Below are positions 25,125-33,370 of a stretch of 64,000 bases of DNA, one piece after another. The DNA comes from Magnetospirillum fulvum. Its GTDB lineage: Bacteria; Pseudomonadota; Alphaproteobacteria; Rhodospirillales; Magnetospirillaceae. The stretch spans positions 186,001 to 250,000 of the forward strand of contig NZ_FNWO01000001.1 of assembly GCF_900108475.1 (NCBI RefSeq). Reading direction: 5' to 3'. The translations under genes were made by a program, and so were the position numbers. A model generated the notes under the pieces. The model was not told where the DNA came from, ran no database searches, and was given only the letters and a program-made list of their open reading frames with translations. The first letter of the stretch is position 1, and each line of letters begins with the position of its first letter.

Positions 25125-26219
25125 TCAAAGTCCAGGGAGCGTCGCCGTGGTATCGCCGCCCAAGCGCCACACTTCGCGGGCCTTGGACGGCGACAGCCCG
25201 AACCAGCGGGAAAACGCCCGGGTAAAGGCCGACAATTCGGAATAGCCCAGGAAAAAGGCCAGATCCGACAACGGAATATGCGCCTGACGAACATAATGCT
25301 CGGCCAGATCGCGCCGCACTTCCTCGGCCAAAGCGGAAAAGGCGATGCCGTACTCGGCCAGACGGCGTTGGAGGGTCCAGCGGGCCAGCCCCAGCCCCTC
25401 GGCGACGTCCTCGATATGGGCGGCCCCCTCGGGCAGACGGCTGCGGATTTCCGCCCGCACCCGGTCGAGAAACGGGGTAATTCCGGTGCCTCCGGCCAGC
25501 GCGATCAGGTGGGCGCGCAGACCGGTCAGCCGGGCCAGATCGCCGCCCGGCATCCGCCGTCCCAGATCGCGGTCGCGGAACACCAGACAATTGGTGCGCT
25601 GAGCGAACTGAACCGGCGCATCAAACGCGGTGCGGTGTTCGCGCCAGTCCAGCGGCTGGGGGTGCTCGAACTGCACCTCTTCGGGAGCCCAATCGCGGCC
25701 CAAACAGGTGCGAAAGACGTTGGCGAACATCCCCATCGTCAGTTCGGCGTCCTGGCGTCGCTCCAGGATGCGGCCGTCGAGAATGCGGTATTCCAGCCGC
25801 AGCATCTCGCCCTCGCGGACAAAACGGGTTTCGGTCGCCTGCTGATGGAACGGAAACAAAGTCGCCAGATTCTCCACCGCCGCCCCCAGCGTCGGCGAGG
25901 CCAGGGCGATCTCGCCAATCAGGCCCAGATCATGCGGCTGGAATTGCTGGCCGAACCACAGCCCGAAATTGTCGTGCCGGGTTTCGCCCGCCGCCAGTTC
26001 CATCATCGCGCAATAGGCCCCCAGATCGAGGGCAAGGATCGGATTGCCCAGACAATCCTCGCTGACCCCGGCCCGGCTGAACACGGTGTCAGCCTGTCCG
26101 CCATGGCTGAGGATAAACCGGGCCACGCCTGAAGCTGCGGCAGCCAGAATGTTCCGTTGCCTATTTTCAAGGCACCCCGACGGGGGAAATTGCTGATGAT
26201 GCGCGCGCGCCGATGCCAT
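25125..26219 (-). CDS. AraC-family regulator, probably of ethanolamine use
   Basis: A 364-residue regulator with an N-terminal arabinose-binding-like domain of the OruR/ArgR-related type (YCAMMELAAGETRHDNFGLWFGQQF) and a C-terminal double helix-turn-helix (IEDVAEGLGLARWTLQRRLAEYG then IPLSDLAFFLGYSELSAFTRAFSRWFGLSPSKARE). ATG 26219 follows a clear GGTGGAGG; the longer frame would run into the terminator. It lies just downstream of, and in line with, the ethanolamine permease and eutC-eutB genes, separated by a terminator hairpin. Control of that operon is inferred from position alone. Confidence 0.8.
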   Translation of the reverse strand: MASARAHHQQFPPSGCLENRQRNILAAAASGVARFILSHGGQADTVFSRAGVSEDCLGNPILALDLGAYCAMMELAAGETRHDNFGLWFGQQFQPHDLGLIGEIALASPTLGAAVENLATLFPFHQQATETRFVREGEMLRLEYRILDGRILERRQDAELTMGMFANVFRTCLGRDWAPEEVQFEHPQPLDWREHRTAFDAPVQFAQRTNCLVFRDRDLGRRMPGGDLARLTGLRAHLIALAGGTGITPFLDRVRAEIRSRLPEGAAHIEDVAEGLGLARWTLQRRLAEYGIAFSALAEEVRRDLAEHYVRQAHIPLSDLAFFLGYSELSAFTRAFSRWFGLSPSKAREVWRLGGDTTATLPGL

Positions 26220-26266
26220 CGGACACCTCCACCCGAATACCTTGCAAGCATCGAGCCAAACGAGAA

Positions 26267-26292
26267 CGGGTCGCCCCGATTGGGGCGACCCG
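26267..26292 (-). terminator. Terminator of the ethanolamine operon
   Basis: Perfect 11-bp stem CGGGTCGCCCC / GGGGCGACCCG with a 4-base loop, 27 bases after the permease stop. On the minus strand it is followed by TTCTCGTTT, a weak T-rich tail. Confidence 0.7.
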
Positions 26293-26318
26293 CATTCCAA
26301 AGAGAGGCTTCGACCCGA

Positions 26319-27725
26319 TCAATCGACCAGAGCACGCGCCTCGTTCTGAGCCAGATCGAGCATATCGTCCGCCTCGGCTCCGTCCCGCAGATGGGCGGTG
26401 AAGCGGTAGAAGATAAAGCCGAGCAGGAACAATCCGCAGAACAGAGCGAACACCAGGACGTTGAAGTAGATCATCGTCACCAGCGCCACCAGGGCACACA
26501 CCAGGGCAATCGCCGGGAACACCGGATAGAACGGCGCGCGGAACGGACGCTCCAGATTGGGTTCGCTGGCGCGGAGCTTGAACAGGGCGGCCATCGACAT
26601 GATGTACATCACGATCGCCCCGAACACCGACATCGTCACGATATTGGCGGTCAGCGGCAATCCGCCGATCTCGATCAGGCTGTCGGAGAAGATCGCGGCG
26701 ATTCCAACCACGCCGCCCGCCAGGATCGCCTTGACCGGGGTCTTGGTCACCGGATTGACGGTGGCGAAGGTCGGCGGCATGAACCCGGCCCGGGCCAGGG
26801 CGAAAATCTGGCGCGAATAGCCCATGATGATGCCGTGGAACGAGGCGATCAGCCCGAACAGACCGATCCACACCAGCATGTGCAGCCAGCCGGAATTGTC
26901 GCCGACAACGATCTTCATCGCCTGGGGCAGCGGATCGTTGACGTTGGCAAGGCTGCTCCAATCGCCGACGCCGCCCGCCATGATCATCGTGCCGAACGCC
27001 AGCGTCACCAGGGTCAGGATGCCCGCGATATAGGCAACCGGAACGGTGCGGGTCGGATTGCGGGTTTCCTCGGCCGCCATCGCCGCACCCTCGATCGCCA
27101 GGAAGAACCAGATCGCGAAGGGGATCGCCGCGAACACGCCCGAAATCGCCTCGGAAGAGAAGCCGGACCCGCCCGCCCAGCCGTTCAGGGCGAAATTGGC
27201 CCAGCTAAAGCCGGGCGACACCACGCCCATGAACACCAGCAATTCGATGATCGCCAGCACGGTGATCAACAATTCGAAGGTGGCGGCAATCGTCACTCCA
27301 GCGATGTTGAGGCCCATGAATACGACATAGGCCCCGACGGCGGCCAGTTTCGGATCGAGTCCGGGGAACTGGACGTTGAGGTAGGAGCCGATGGCCAGCG
27401 CGATCGCGGGCGGAGCGAACACGAACTCGATCAGGGTGGCGAACCCGGCGACGAAGCCGCCCTTAGCCCCGAAAGCGCGGTAGGAATAGGCGAACGGCCC
27501 GCCCGCATGGGGAATCGCGGTGGTCAGCTCGGTGAAGCTGAAGATGAAGGTGGTGTACATCACCGCAATCAGGATCGTCGTCACCAGGAACCCCAGGGTT
27601 CCCGCCGCCGCCCAGCCATAGGACCAGCCGAAATATTCACCCGAGATTACCAGTCCGACGGCGATGCCCCACAGATGCAGGCCGGACAGGCTTCGTTTCA
27701 GTTCTGTTTTTGGAGGATTGGACAT
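26319..27725 (-). CDS. eat: Ethanolamine permease (APC family)
   Basis: A 468-residue amino acid/polyamine/organocation permease with about twelve helices. The N-terminus LHLWGIAVGLVISGEYFGWSYGWAAAGTLGF and the segment TTAIPHAGGPFAYSYRAFG are typical of the ethanolamine permease subgroup. It is the third gene of eutB-eutC-permease, starting about 27 bases after eutC, so it imports the substrate for the lyase. This arrangement is the simple, non-microcompartment type. Confidence 0.9.
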   Translation of the reverse strand: MSNPPKTELKRSLSGLHLWGIAVGLVISGEYFGWSYGWAAAGTLGFLVTTILIAVMYTTFIFSFTELTTAIPHAGGPFAYSYRAFGAKGGFVAGFATLIEFVFAPPAIALAIGSYLNVQFPGLDPKLAAVGAYVVFMGLNIAGVTIAATFELLITVLAIIELLVFMGVVSPGFSWANFALNGWAGGSGFSSEAISGVFAAIPFAIWFFLAIEGAAMAAEETRNPTRTVPVAYIAGILTLVTLAFGTMIMAGGVGDWSSLANVNDPLPQAMKIVVGDNSGWLHMLVWIGLFGLIASFHGIIMGYSRQIFALARAGFMPPTFATVNPVTKTPVKAILAGGVVGIAAIFSDSLIEIGGLPLTANIVTMSVFGAIVMYIMSMAALFKLRASEPNLERPFRAPFYPVFPAIALVCALVALVTMIYFNVLVFALFCGLFLLGFIFYRFTAHLRDGAEADDMLDLAQNEARALVD

Positions 27726-27752
27726 GAGAATATTCCTTTGCCGTGCAACGAG

Positions 27753-28523
27753 TTAGGCATCGTGATCAAGCCGGGGAGCGCCCGGCCCGATCGGTTCCGC
27801 TCGGTTTGCGTCTTCTTTGAGATCAACCCCGGTCAGTCGCAAATGCCGGGCTTGACGCGCCAGCCAGACCAGTTTGTCGGCGGCCTGAGATGGCGACAGG
27901 CCACCGCCATGAATGTTGGAAATACAATTGCGCTCGGAATCCCGCCGCCCGGAGCGCGGAGCGTAGGTGAGGTAAATCCCCAGCGAATCAGCCGCCGACA
28001 GACCGGGCCGTTCGCCGATCAGCACCGCCACCAATTGCGCGCCCAGCTTTTCCCCGATCGGATCGCCGATCGCGACGCGGGCCTGGCTGGCGAACACCAC
28101 CGGCGCGATCCGCCAGCCCGGCAGGCGGTCGAAGATCGCGGCAATCGTCGGCGCGGCCCAACTCTGCACCGCCGCCGCCGACAGACCGTCGGCGATCACC
28201 AGGGCCAGATCCCATCCGCCGTCGCTAAGGCCGACCGCGCTGGTTTCGTCCAGCCTGCGGCCGAGATCGGGACGGCGCAGATAGGTCTGGCGGTCCGGCG
28301 CAGCGCTGTGAACGGACAGAACCGGACCGGACGGCAAGGCCGCCGCGACGCGGTCCCAATCGACCCGACCGTGCACCGCGTCGCGGGCTTGGGCATGGGC
28401 GAGTTGGAAGTCGAGCAGCGGCCGCAGCGGCATGGCGTCGCCGGACCGGCCAAGACCGATGCGGGCGCGGGTGGCGGCGCGGAAGCGGGCGAAGGGATCG
28501 AGCGGAATCGGGCTGTCGGCCAT
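27753..28523 (-). CDS. eutC: Ethanolamine ammonia-lyase small subunit
   Basis: A 256-residue EutC. With EutB it forms the adenosylcobalamin-dependent enzyme that converts ethanolamine to acetaldehyde and ammonia. Family segments are RIGLGRSGDAMPLRPLLDFQLAHAQARDAVHGRVD at the N-terminus, VIADGLSAAAVQSWA in the middle and NCISNIHGGGLSPSQAA near the end, the last close to the cobalamin. It starts two bases after the eutB stop. The length is close to normal for the family. Confidence 0.93.
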   Translation of the reverse strand: MADSPIPLDPFARFRAATRARIGLGRSGDAMPLRPLLDFQLAHAQARDAVHGRVDWDRVAAALPSGPVLSVHSAAPDRQTYLRRPDLGRRLDETSAVGLSDGGWDLALVIADGLSAAAVQSWAAPTIAAIFDRLPGWRIAPVVFASQARVAIGDPIGEKLGAQLVAVLIGERPGLSAADSLGIYLTYAPRSGRRDSERNCISNIHGGGLSPSQAADKLVWLARQARHLRLTGVDLKEDANRAEPIGPGAPRLDHDA

Positions 28524-28525
28524 AA

Positions 28526-29917
28526 TCAGGCTCCCTGTCCCAGCAAGCGGGTGATCGGCAGACCGCCCGCCGCCAGCGGAGCCAGCCGACCGACCGAATC
28601 GAGCATCCCCATCCGGCCCAGCCAGGCGTCGAATTCCGGGGCGGGACGCAGGTCGAGCAGATGGCGCAGGCCAAGCACGTCGTGGTAGCTGAGGCTTTGA
28701 TAATTCAGCATCACGTCGTCGGCCCCCGGCACGGCGATCACGAAATTGACCCCGGCGGTGCCCAGCAACGTCATCAGGACATCCATGTCGTCCTGATCGG
28801 CCTCGGCATGATTGGTGTAACAGACGTCAACGCCCATCGGCACGCCGAGCAGCTTGCCGCAACAATGGTCTTCAAGACCGGCGCGGATGATCTGTTTCGA
28901 ATCGTAGAGGTATTCCGGCCCGATGAAGCCGACGACGGTGTTGACCAGCAATGGCGAGAACGGCCGCGCCACGCCATAGGCCCGCACCTCGACAGTCTGC
29001 TGGTCGAGACCGTGATGGGCGTCGGCTGACAGCGCACTGCCCTGCCCGGTCTCGAAATACATCACGTTGGTGCCGACTGTGCCGCGCTGCAACGACAGCG
29101 CCGCCGCCTGGGCCTCGGCCAGCATCGACAGCGAGACGCCAAAGCCCCGGTTGGCCGCTTCGGTTCCGGCGATGCTCTGGAACACCAGATCGAGCGGGGC
29201 GCCGCGTTCGATCGCCTGGATCGAGTTGGTGACGTGGGTTAGGACACAGGTCTGGGTCGGGATGTCGAAGCGGGTGCGAACCTCGTCCAGCATCGACAAA
29301 AGCGTGATGCAGGCCGCAACATTGTCGGTGGCCGGATTGATCCCGATCACCGCGTCGCCGATCCCGAACAACAGCCCGTCCAGGGTCGAGGCGGCGATGC
29401 CCAGCGGGTCGTCGGTGGGGTGGTTGGGCTGGAGCCGGGAGCCGAGCCGCCCCGGCAGGCCGAGGGTCGAGCGGAAGGCGGTGACGACCCGGCATTTCGC
29501 CGCGACCGCGATCAGATCGGCGTTGCGCATCAGCTTCGACACCGCCGCGACCATTTCCGGGGTCAGACCGGGGGCCAGCGCCGCCAGTGTCTCGCTCGTC
29601 GCCGCATAGGACAGCAACCAGTCGCGGAACTGCCCCACCGTCATGTGGGAGACAGGAGCGAAGGCGGCCACGTCGTGTCCGTCCAGGATCAGGCGGGTGA
29701 CCTCGTCCTCTTCATAGGGAACCAGCGCCTCGGACAGAAAAACCGTGAGCGGCAGATCGGCCAGCACCATCCGTGCCGCGACACGGCGCAATTCGCTGTC
29801 GGCGGCAAGACCGGCCAGTTCGTCCCCCGACCGAAGCGGCGAGGCGCAAGCCATCACCGTCTTCAGATCGGAAAAGACATGGCGTTCGCCGCCCGCATTC
29901 ACCGCATACCGAGGCAT
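28526..29917 (-). CDS. eutB: Ethanolamine ammonia-lyase large subunit
   Basis: A 463-residue EutB, the TIM-barrel subunit that binds ethanolamine. Recognisable segments are GDAVIGINPATDN, THVTNSIQAIERGAPLDLVFQSIAGTEAANRGFG and NVMYFETGQGSALSADAHHG. I chose ATG 29917 (MPRYAVN), which follows GGAGGCGGC; the frame extends 25 codons further without support. No eut shell proteins, reactivase EutA or aldehyde dehydrogenase are in the window. It heads eutB-eutC-permease, and its promoter should lie in the AT-rich stretch 29940-30040. Confidence 0.95.
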   Translation of the reverse strand: MPRYAVNAGGERHVFSDLKTVMACASPLRSGDELAGLAADSELRRVAARMVLADLPLTVFLSEALVPYEEDEVTRLILDGHDVAAFAPVSHMTVGQFRDWLLSYAATSETLAALAPGLTPEMVAAVSKLMRNADLIAVAAKCRVVTAFRSTLGLPGRLGSRLQPNHPTDDPLGIAASTLDGLLFGIGDAVIGINPATDNVAACITLLSMLDEVRTRFDIPTQTCVLTHVTNSIQAIERGAPLDLVFQSIAGTEAANRGFGVSLSMLAEAQAAALSLQRGTVGTNVMYFETGQGSALSADAHHGLDQQTVEVRAYGVARPFSPLLVNTVVGFIGPEYLYDSKQIIRAGLEDHCCGKLLGVPMGVDVCYTNHAEADQDDMDVLMTLLGTAGVNFVIAVPGADDVMLNYQSLSYHDVLGLRHLLDLRPAPEFDAWLGRMGMLDSVGRLAPLAAGGLPITRLLGQGA

Positions 29918-30101
29918 TGCCGCCTCCGCCCTGTTCACTCGATAGGGGGAGTATGGCAAAGGAAGCGACCGCTCCGCTTGACATTTCAGCACAAAATTTA
30001 GGCTGTGATATTTATTGCCTATAGATTGGGCATTGAGGCGGATCTTCTCGTTTTAGACCATGGCGCCGCCACCGCCGCCCGTGCGCATCCCGCGCAACGA
30101 A

Positions 30102-30129
30102 AAAGGCCCCGGACGATTCCGGGGCCTTT
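30102..30129 (-). terminator. Rho-independent terminator of the molbindin gene
   Basis: Perfect 11-bp stem AAAGGCCCCGG / CCGGGGCCTTT with a 6-base loop. On the minus strand the stem is followed by TTCGTT after a T-run (CCTTTTTCG), the classic form. It lies about 25 bases after the molbindin stop codon. Confidence 0.85.
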
Positions 30130-30154
30130 ATTGCCTGCAACGGCCGGCAAAAGC

Positions 30155-30358
30155 CTACTTGGCGATGATGACTTCCGACGATTTGATGATCGCCTGGACG
30201 CTGTCGCCGATCTTGAGGTCGAGATCATCGACGGCTTCGTTCGAAATCACCGAGGTCACGGTCTGTCCACTGACGTCGACCTTCACCTTGGCGACGATCT
30301 GCCCCTTAACGATTTCGATGACTTTACCGTTGAGGGCATTGCGAGCACTGAGTTTCAT
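30155..30358 (-). CDS. mop: Molbindin (TOBE/Mop-domain molybdate-binding protein)
   Basis: A 67-residue single Mop domain. It begins MKLSARNALNGKVIEIVKG and includes VSGQTVTSVISNEAVDDL and the end SVQAIIKSSEVIIAK, the standard molbindin pattern. These proteins store or buffer molybdate or tungstate in the cytoplasm as hexamers. The ATG 30358 is preceded by GGAGGTT; in-frame codons upstream lack support. It stands alone with its own terminator, and no mod transport genes are near. Confidence 0.92.
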   Translation of the reverse strand: MKLSARNALNGKVIEIVKGQIVAKVKVDVSGQTVTSVISNEAVDDLDLKIGDSVQAIIKSSEVIIAK

Positions 30359-30600
30359 GAACAACCTCCATCCGAATGAAGCAGACGATATCGAAACCAT
30401 CCACATCCGGATAATAACAAACGATCATGAAGAGTCAACTCTGTTGTCAAAGCGAAGGCAGATCTCGATCCGTTACGAAGTCTTCCTTCATATCGATGTC
30501 TGGTTAATTCGAACAAAGTCTATGGTGCCGTCATGGTGTTGATGGTAACAACGATTAAATCTTGGGCAAGGATCGACCCCATTCTTACCAAAGACTTCTC
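30359..30600. other. Intergenic region upstream of molbindin, no gene found
   Basis: About 240 bases of lower GC content. It must contain the molbindin promoter (towards the left) and possibly the promoter of the nhaA leader. I see no clear ModE palindrome, no small RNA and no convincing coding frame. Confidence 0.4.
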
Positions 30601-30663
30601 ACAAACCCGACAGAGAAGCGCCCCTGGATTGAGAGAGTCGCAGCCCACCCCCCATCTCCCCGA

Positions 30664-30766
30664 ATAGTTTTACCCCCTTGCCGGGCGATGGTATGGTTTC
30701 GAATCTGCTGCCGCATCGGCCTTCCCGATGTTCGGGAGGGTGCACCAACCGACGGGAGACGCCGAC
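30664..30766 (+). ncRNA. Structured leader upstream of the small ORF and nhaA (candidate ion-responsive riboswitch)
   Basis: The leader has G/C-rich blocks (CCCCCTTGCCGGGCGATGG) followed by a hairpin GCATCGG-CCTTC-CCGATGT (30713-30731) and a GGGAGGGTG run before the ribosome-binding site of the small ORF. nhaA genes in proteobacteria are known to be preceded by the nhaA-I and nhaA-II RNA motifs, reported as lithium-sensing riboswitches. Position and compact structure fit, but I cannot confirm the consensus by eye. Confidence 0.35.
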
Positions 30767-30895
30767 GTGAAAAACGAATCCTTCTGGCTGATCGCCCTGA
30801 TTGCCGTCGTTCTGTTCTGCGCCGCACTTGAGGTGCAGCAATCCAATTCGGCGAACGATTCCACCTCCCCACCACAGGGCGCGGCGGACCGCTGA
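30767..30895 (+). CDS. Small membrane protein upstream of nhaA
   Basis: A 42-codon frame starting with GTG, preceded by GACGGGAGACGCC (GGGAG about nine bases upstream). The product begins with a few polar residues (KNESF), has one hydrophobic helix (WLIALIAVVLFCAALEV) and a polar Ser/Asn/Pro-rich tail. It ends 61 bases before nhaA and lies after the structured leader, so it would be made from the same transcript. I recognise no family. Similar short single-span proteins often modulate a neighbouring transporter, but that is only a guess here. Confidence 0.45.
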   Translation: MKNESFWLIALIAVVLFCAALEVQQSNSANDSTSPPQGAADR

Positions 30896-30956
30896 CCACA
30901 TTTTCTCCTTATTTCTTCGGCACAAGCAGCAAAACACAGCAGTTCAAGGAGCCCCG

Positions 30957-32129
30957 ATGCCCCTTTCGACGATCCGTGCCTTTCTGCGACTTGAAGTTTC
31001 CGGCGGTATCTTGCTGGTCGCCGCCGCGATTGTGGCGATGGTCCTGGCGAACTCCCCGGCTCAATCGGGATATCTGGCGCTGCTGCATCTGCCGCTGGGA
31101 TTTGTCCTCGGCGGAACCGATCTGTCGAAGAGTCTGCACCATTGGATCAATGACGGCCTGATGGCGGTGTTCTTTCTGCTGGTCGGGCTGGAGATCAAAC
31201 GCGAGGCGATTTCGGGCGAATTGTCCAGCCTGCGCCGCGCCGCCCTGCCCATCCTGGCCGCGATCGGCGGGATGATTGTTCCGGCGCTGGTCTATCTCGG
31301 CTTCACCTGGGGCGATCCGGTGACGATGCGGGGCTGGGCGATTTCCTCGGCCACCGACATCGCCTTTGCCGTCGGGGTGCTGGCCCTGGCCGGACGGCGA
31401 GCCCCGCCGTCGCTGCGAATCTTCCTGCTGGCGCTGGCGATCATCGACGACCTTGGCGCGATCATCATCATTGCTTTGTTCTATACCGCCCAGATTTCGC
31501 TGACCTTCCTGGCGCTCGCCGCCGCCGCCCTGGCTGGCCTGATCGCGCTGAACCGGCTGGGCGTGACCCGCCTCCTCCCCTATCTGGTGGTGGGGGCCCT
31601 GCTCTGGCTGTTCGTGCTGGAATCGGGCGTTCACGCCACCCTGGCCGGTGTCGCGCTGGGGCTGACGATCCCGCTGCGCCAGCCTGCGGGCACGGTCCAA
31701 TCGCCACCGCTGTTGCGGGCCGAGCACGCACTGCACCCCTGGGTGACTTTCGCGATCCTGCCGCTGTTCGCTTTTGCCAATGCCGGAATCCCGCTGTCCG
31801 ACGCAGATCCGGCGGTACTGTCCCATCCGGTTACGCTGGGGGTGGCGCTGGGGCTGTTCCTGGGCAAGCAGGCTGGGATCATGCTGGCGATCGGGCTGGG
31901 TCTTGCGTTGAAGATCGGCGCATTGCCTGCCGGTGCCACCCCGCGCCAGCTCTACGCGATGGCGGTCCTGACCGGGATCGGCTTTACCATGAGTCTGTTC
32001 ATCGGCACCCTGGCCTTCACCGATCCCACCTATGACGTCCCGGTCCGGTTGGGCGTTCTGGGCGGCTCGCTGTTGTCGGCGGCGCTGGGCTTCGCCCTGC
32101 TGACGGTAGGAGTGAAACGGCGGAACTGA
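30957..32129 (+). CDS. nhaA: Na+/H+ antiporter NhaA
   Basis: A 390-residue twelve-helix antiporter exchanging cytoplasmic Na+ (or Li+) for periplasmic protons. The ion-binding aspartates are in IIDDLGAIIIIALFYT, and the family segments FFLLVGLEIKREAISGELS, ATDIAFAVGVLALAG and the late KQAGIMLA with GIGFTMSLFIGTLAF are present. The start ATG 30957 has AAGGAG upstream; a longer in-frame extension overlaps the small upstream ORF and is unlikely. It is followed 70 bases later by an unrelated flavin reductase gene. Confidence 0.96.
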   Translation: MPLSTIRAFLRLEVSGGILLVAAAIVAMVLANSPAQSGYLALLHLPLGFVLGGTDLSKSLHHWINDGLMAVFFLLVGLEIKREAISGELSSLRRAALPILAAIGGMIVPALVYLGFTWGDPVTMRGWAISSATDIAFAVGVLALAGRRAPPSLRIFLLALAIIDDLGAIIIIALFYTAQISLTFLALAAAALAGLIALNRLGVTRLLPYLVVGALLWLFVLESGVHATLAGVALGLTIPLRQPAGTVQSPPLLRAEHALHPWVTFAILPLFAFANAGIPLSDADPAVLSHPVTLGVALGLFLGKQAGIMLAIGLGLALKIGALPAGATPRQLYAMAVLTGIGFTMSLFIGTLAFTDPTYDVPVRLGVLGGSLLSAALGFALLTVGVKRRN

Positions 32130-32199
32130 TCCGGGGCTTGCTCCGGATGAGACAGATCGGTATCATCTTGACCTTCTTCCAAGGTCGAGTGAGGGTAGC

Positions 32200-33306
32200 A
32201 TGAGCCAACCGATCCTGTTCCAGCCGCTTTCTCTGCGCGGACTGACGCTGTCCAACCGCGTCGGTGTCGCTCCGATGTGCCAGTACAGCGCCCGCGACGG
32301 GCAGGCCCAGGACTGGCACGTTCAGCATTACGGCGCACTGGCGGCCTCGGGTCCGGGAATGGTGACGATCGAAGCCACCGGCGTGGTGCCCGAAGGACGG
32401 ATTTCGGCCTATTGCCTGGGGCTTTACGACGAGGCGAGCGAAGCGGCGATGACCCGTCTCGTCGCATCGCTGAAACATGTCGGAACCAGCGCGGTCGCGA
32501 TTCAGCTCGCCCATGCCGGGCGCAAGGCGGCGGCGATGCGGTCATGGGACGGCGGCGGTCCGGCTCCCGACGGCTGGCCGACCCTGTCGGCCTCGGACCT
32601 CGCGTTCGGTCCCGGCTGGCCCGCGCCCAAGGCAGCAACCGCCGACGATCTCGACCGGGTCACCGAGGGCTTCGTCCAGGCCGCGCAGCGGGCCTTGCGC
32701 GCCGGAATCGACGCGATCGAACTCCATTCGGCCCACGGCTATCTGCTCCACCAGTTCCTGTCGCCGCTGACCAACCGTCGCACCGACCGTTATGGCGGCT
32801 CGCTCGACAACCGGATGCGCTTCCCGCTCGAAGTGGTGGCAGCGCTGCGCCAAGCATGGCCAGCGGATAAGCCGCTCGGCATCCGCATCAGCGCCACCGA
32901 TTGGGCCGAGGGCGGCTGGGATATCGACGAGGCGGTGATTTATGCGCAGGCGTTCCGCGACGCCGGAATCGATTATGTCTGCGTCTCGACCGGCGGGTTG
33001 GTGCCCGACGCCAAGGTGCCGGTCGGACCGGGCTACCAGCGCCCGTTCGCCCGTCGCATTCGCGCCGAAACCGGCCTCGTCACCCGCGCCGTCGGGCTGA
33101 TCGCGTCCGGCCTCGACGCCGAGGCGACCTTGCAGGACGGCGACGCCGATCTGATCGCGATCGGGCGCGGCTTCCTCGACGATCCGCGCTGGACCTGGCG
33201 CGCCGCCGAGGCGCTGGGGGTCGAACTGGCCACCCCGCCGCAATATATCGCCGCCCGCCCCCGCTTCTGGCCGGGGGCCGCGCTGACCCGCCCGAAGGCG
33301 AAATAG
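32200..33306 (+). CDS. NADH:flavin oxidoreductase, Old Yellow Enzyme family (YqjM/XenA type)
   Basis: A 368-residue FMN barrel enzyme. Family segments: LFQPLSLRGLTLSNRVGVAPMCQYSA near the N-terminus with the Cys of the thermophilic-like OYE class, AIQLAHAGRKAA, the catalytic HSAHGYLLHQFLSPLTNRRTDRYGGSL, and the late LIAIGRGFLDDPRW. These enzymes reduce activated C=C bonds with NAD(P)H. The ATG 32200 is preceded by GAGTGAGGG. No partner genes suggest a particular substrate. A hairpin terminator follows. Confidence 0.93.
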   Translation: MSQPILFQPLSLRGLTLSNRVGVAPMCQYSARDGQAQDWHVQHYGALAASGPGMVTIEATGVVPEGRISAYCLGLYDEASEAAMTRLVASLKHVGTSAVAIQLAHAGRKAAAMRSWDGGGPAPDGWPTLSASDLAFGPGWPAPKAATADDLDRVTEGFVQAAQRALRAGIDAIELHSAHGYLLHQFLSPLTNRRTDRYGGSLDNRMRFPLEVVAALRQAWPADKPLGIRISATDWAEGGWDIDEAVIYAQAFRDAGIDYVCVSTGGLVPDAKVPVGPGYQRPFARRIRAETGLVTRAVGLIASGLDAEATLQDGDADLIAIGRGFLDDPRWTWRAAEALGVELATPPQYIAARPRFWPGAALTRPKAK

Positions 33307-33319
33307 CGCATCAGCAAAG

Positions 33320-33359
33320 CCGACGGGGGACGAGGCGACGCCCGCCCCTCCCCCGTCGG
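33320..33359. terminator. Hairpin between convergent OYE and GMC genes
   Basis: Perfect 11-bp stem CCGACGGGGGA / TCCCCCGTCGG with an 18-base loop, placed in the 64-base gap between two convergent stop codons. It can act in both directions; no strong T-tract. Confidence 0.65.
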
Positions 33360-33370
33360 AGCCTTGGCGC

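Noticed and set aside
26157-28688. An 843-codon open frame on the plus strand across the ethanolamine genes
   Set aside because: It is antisense to eat, eutC and eutB, which are clear family members. Its product is rich in Arg, Gln, His and Asp with no domain, the usual shadow of GC-rich genes.
26319-29917. Ethanolamine microcompartment operon
   Set aside because: No shell protein, EutA, EutD, EutE or cobalamin adenosyltransferase is visible; only permease, EutC and EutB with an AraC regulator.
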